A stretch of 64,000 nt of DNA from NCBI RefSeq assembly GCF_016918735.1, contig NZ_JAFFPR010000035.1, positions 124,001 through 188,000 of the forward strand, written 5' to 3'. Origin of the DNA: Leptospira abararensis (lineage in GTDB: Bacteria; Spirochaetota; Leptospiria; Leptospirales; Leptospiraceae). Position 1 is the first letter of the stretch, and each line of letters opens with the position of its first letter. A program made the position numbers and the translations under genes. Shown here piece by piece: positions 63,782 to 64,000 of this stretch. The notes under the pieces are model-generated. The model searched no databases, was not told where the DNA came from, and worked only from the letters and a program-made list of their open reading frames with translations.

Positions 63782-64000
63782 ATGAACGAATTTGATAAGC
63801 AACATACAATCGCTAAATGGGAAGAACTCCTACGTAAACCCGCAAAGGTTACCGAGTCCAGAGAATTCCCTACTTGGGAGACAGTATCGAAACGAAACAT
63901 CCAATTCGAATACAATCCAAACCAAGTTCCTAGATCCAATGTTATTTCTTTTTTCCGTAAACCCATGGGTCTTGCCCTTGTTGGTGGGTCGGCTTTGTCG
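63782..64000 (+). CDS. Partial gene after the ECF sigma factor, possible anti-sigma factor
   Basis: An open frame of 73 codons starts at ATG 63782, four bases after the sigma factor stop, and runs off the window. The visible part begins MNEFDKQHTIAKWEELLRKP, is charged for about 60 residues, and then becomes hydrophobic (PMGLALVGGSALS), which looks like the start of a membrane helix. A cytoplasmic N-terminus followed by a membrane segment right after an ECF sigma gene is typical of anti-sigma or FecR-like regulators. The identification is by position and layout only. Confidence 0.6.
   Translation, partial: MNEFDKQHTIAKWEELLRKPAKVTESREFPTWETVSKRNIQFEYNPNQVPRSNVISFFRKPMGLALVGGSALS

Overview
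The window reads as chromosomal DNA of a Leptospira, most likely a free-living (saprophytic) one. The basis is protein content: an LruC-domain lipoprotein, a small four-cysteine lipoprotein of a Leptospira type, leptospiral-style outer-membrane candidates, and many GAF/PAS/SpoIIE signalling proteins. Genes are densely packed on both strands with moderate GC. I see no rRNA, tRNA, insertion sequence, integrase, phage gene or CRISPR array. The last gene runs off the right edge.

Layout. 0-6 kb: CFA-type methyltransferase, DEAD-box helicase, hybrid histidine kinase, MsrB and a nucleotidyltransferase-like protein. 6-12.3 kb: a lysine 2,3-aminomutase-family enzyme divergent from a tight run efp, mtnB, two SDR oxidoreductases and a 606-aa unknown. 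12.3-23.3 kb: CorA, an M61 peptidase, a 354-bp gap holding a probable structured RNA, two chemoreceptors, small lipoproteins, a DMT transporter and an outer-membrane candidate. 23.3-30.1 kb: a methionine-cycle block (ArsR-methyltransferase fusion, ahcY, ferredoxin, metH) headed by a perfect 13+13-bp palindrome. 30-41 kb: phosphofructokinase, a SpoIIE phosphatase, argB, a nitrilase-family enzyme, alr, a class V aminotransferase and a BASS transporter. 41-44.6 kb: rpmG (L33, missed by a length cutoff), a zinc-less DksA-like protein and an O-antigen ligase-like membrane protein. 44.6-48.2 kb: a chemoreceptor, a small partner gene, a photoactive yellow protein (PYP) homologue and an AMP-ligase/carrier-protein fusion. 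48-64 kb: LruC lipoprotein, ubiE, an ExbB/ExbD pair, a histidine kinase with a REC-SpoIIE regulator, dinB, an esterase, DUF547, OsmC, peroxiredoxin, a class III cyclase, a soluble transhydrogenase, and an ECF sigma factor with a truncated partner.

How the genes work together. AhcY removes S-adenosylhomocysteine, MetH remethylates homocysteine and MtnB belongs to methionine salvage. The fused HTH-methyltransferase next to ahcY is a natural SAH/SAM-responsive regulator, and the palindrome just ahead of it is its likely operator. Three chemoreceptors, two SpoIIE phosphatases, two histidine kinases and a class III cyclase make the window rich in signalling. The strongest candidate for an undescribed system is the PYP neighbourhood. 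The PYP keeps the chromophore cysteine, tyrosine and glutamate. It shares a transcript with a small unknown gene, lies divergent from a chemoreceptor that has no sensor domain, and converges with an adenylating ligase fused to a carrier protein. I infer a possible light-responsive taxis module; nothing in the sequence proves it.
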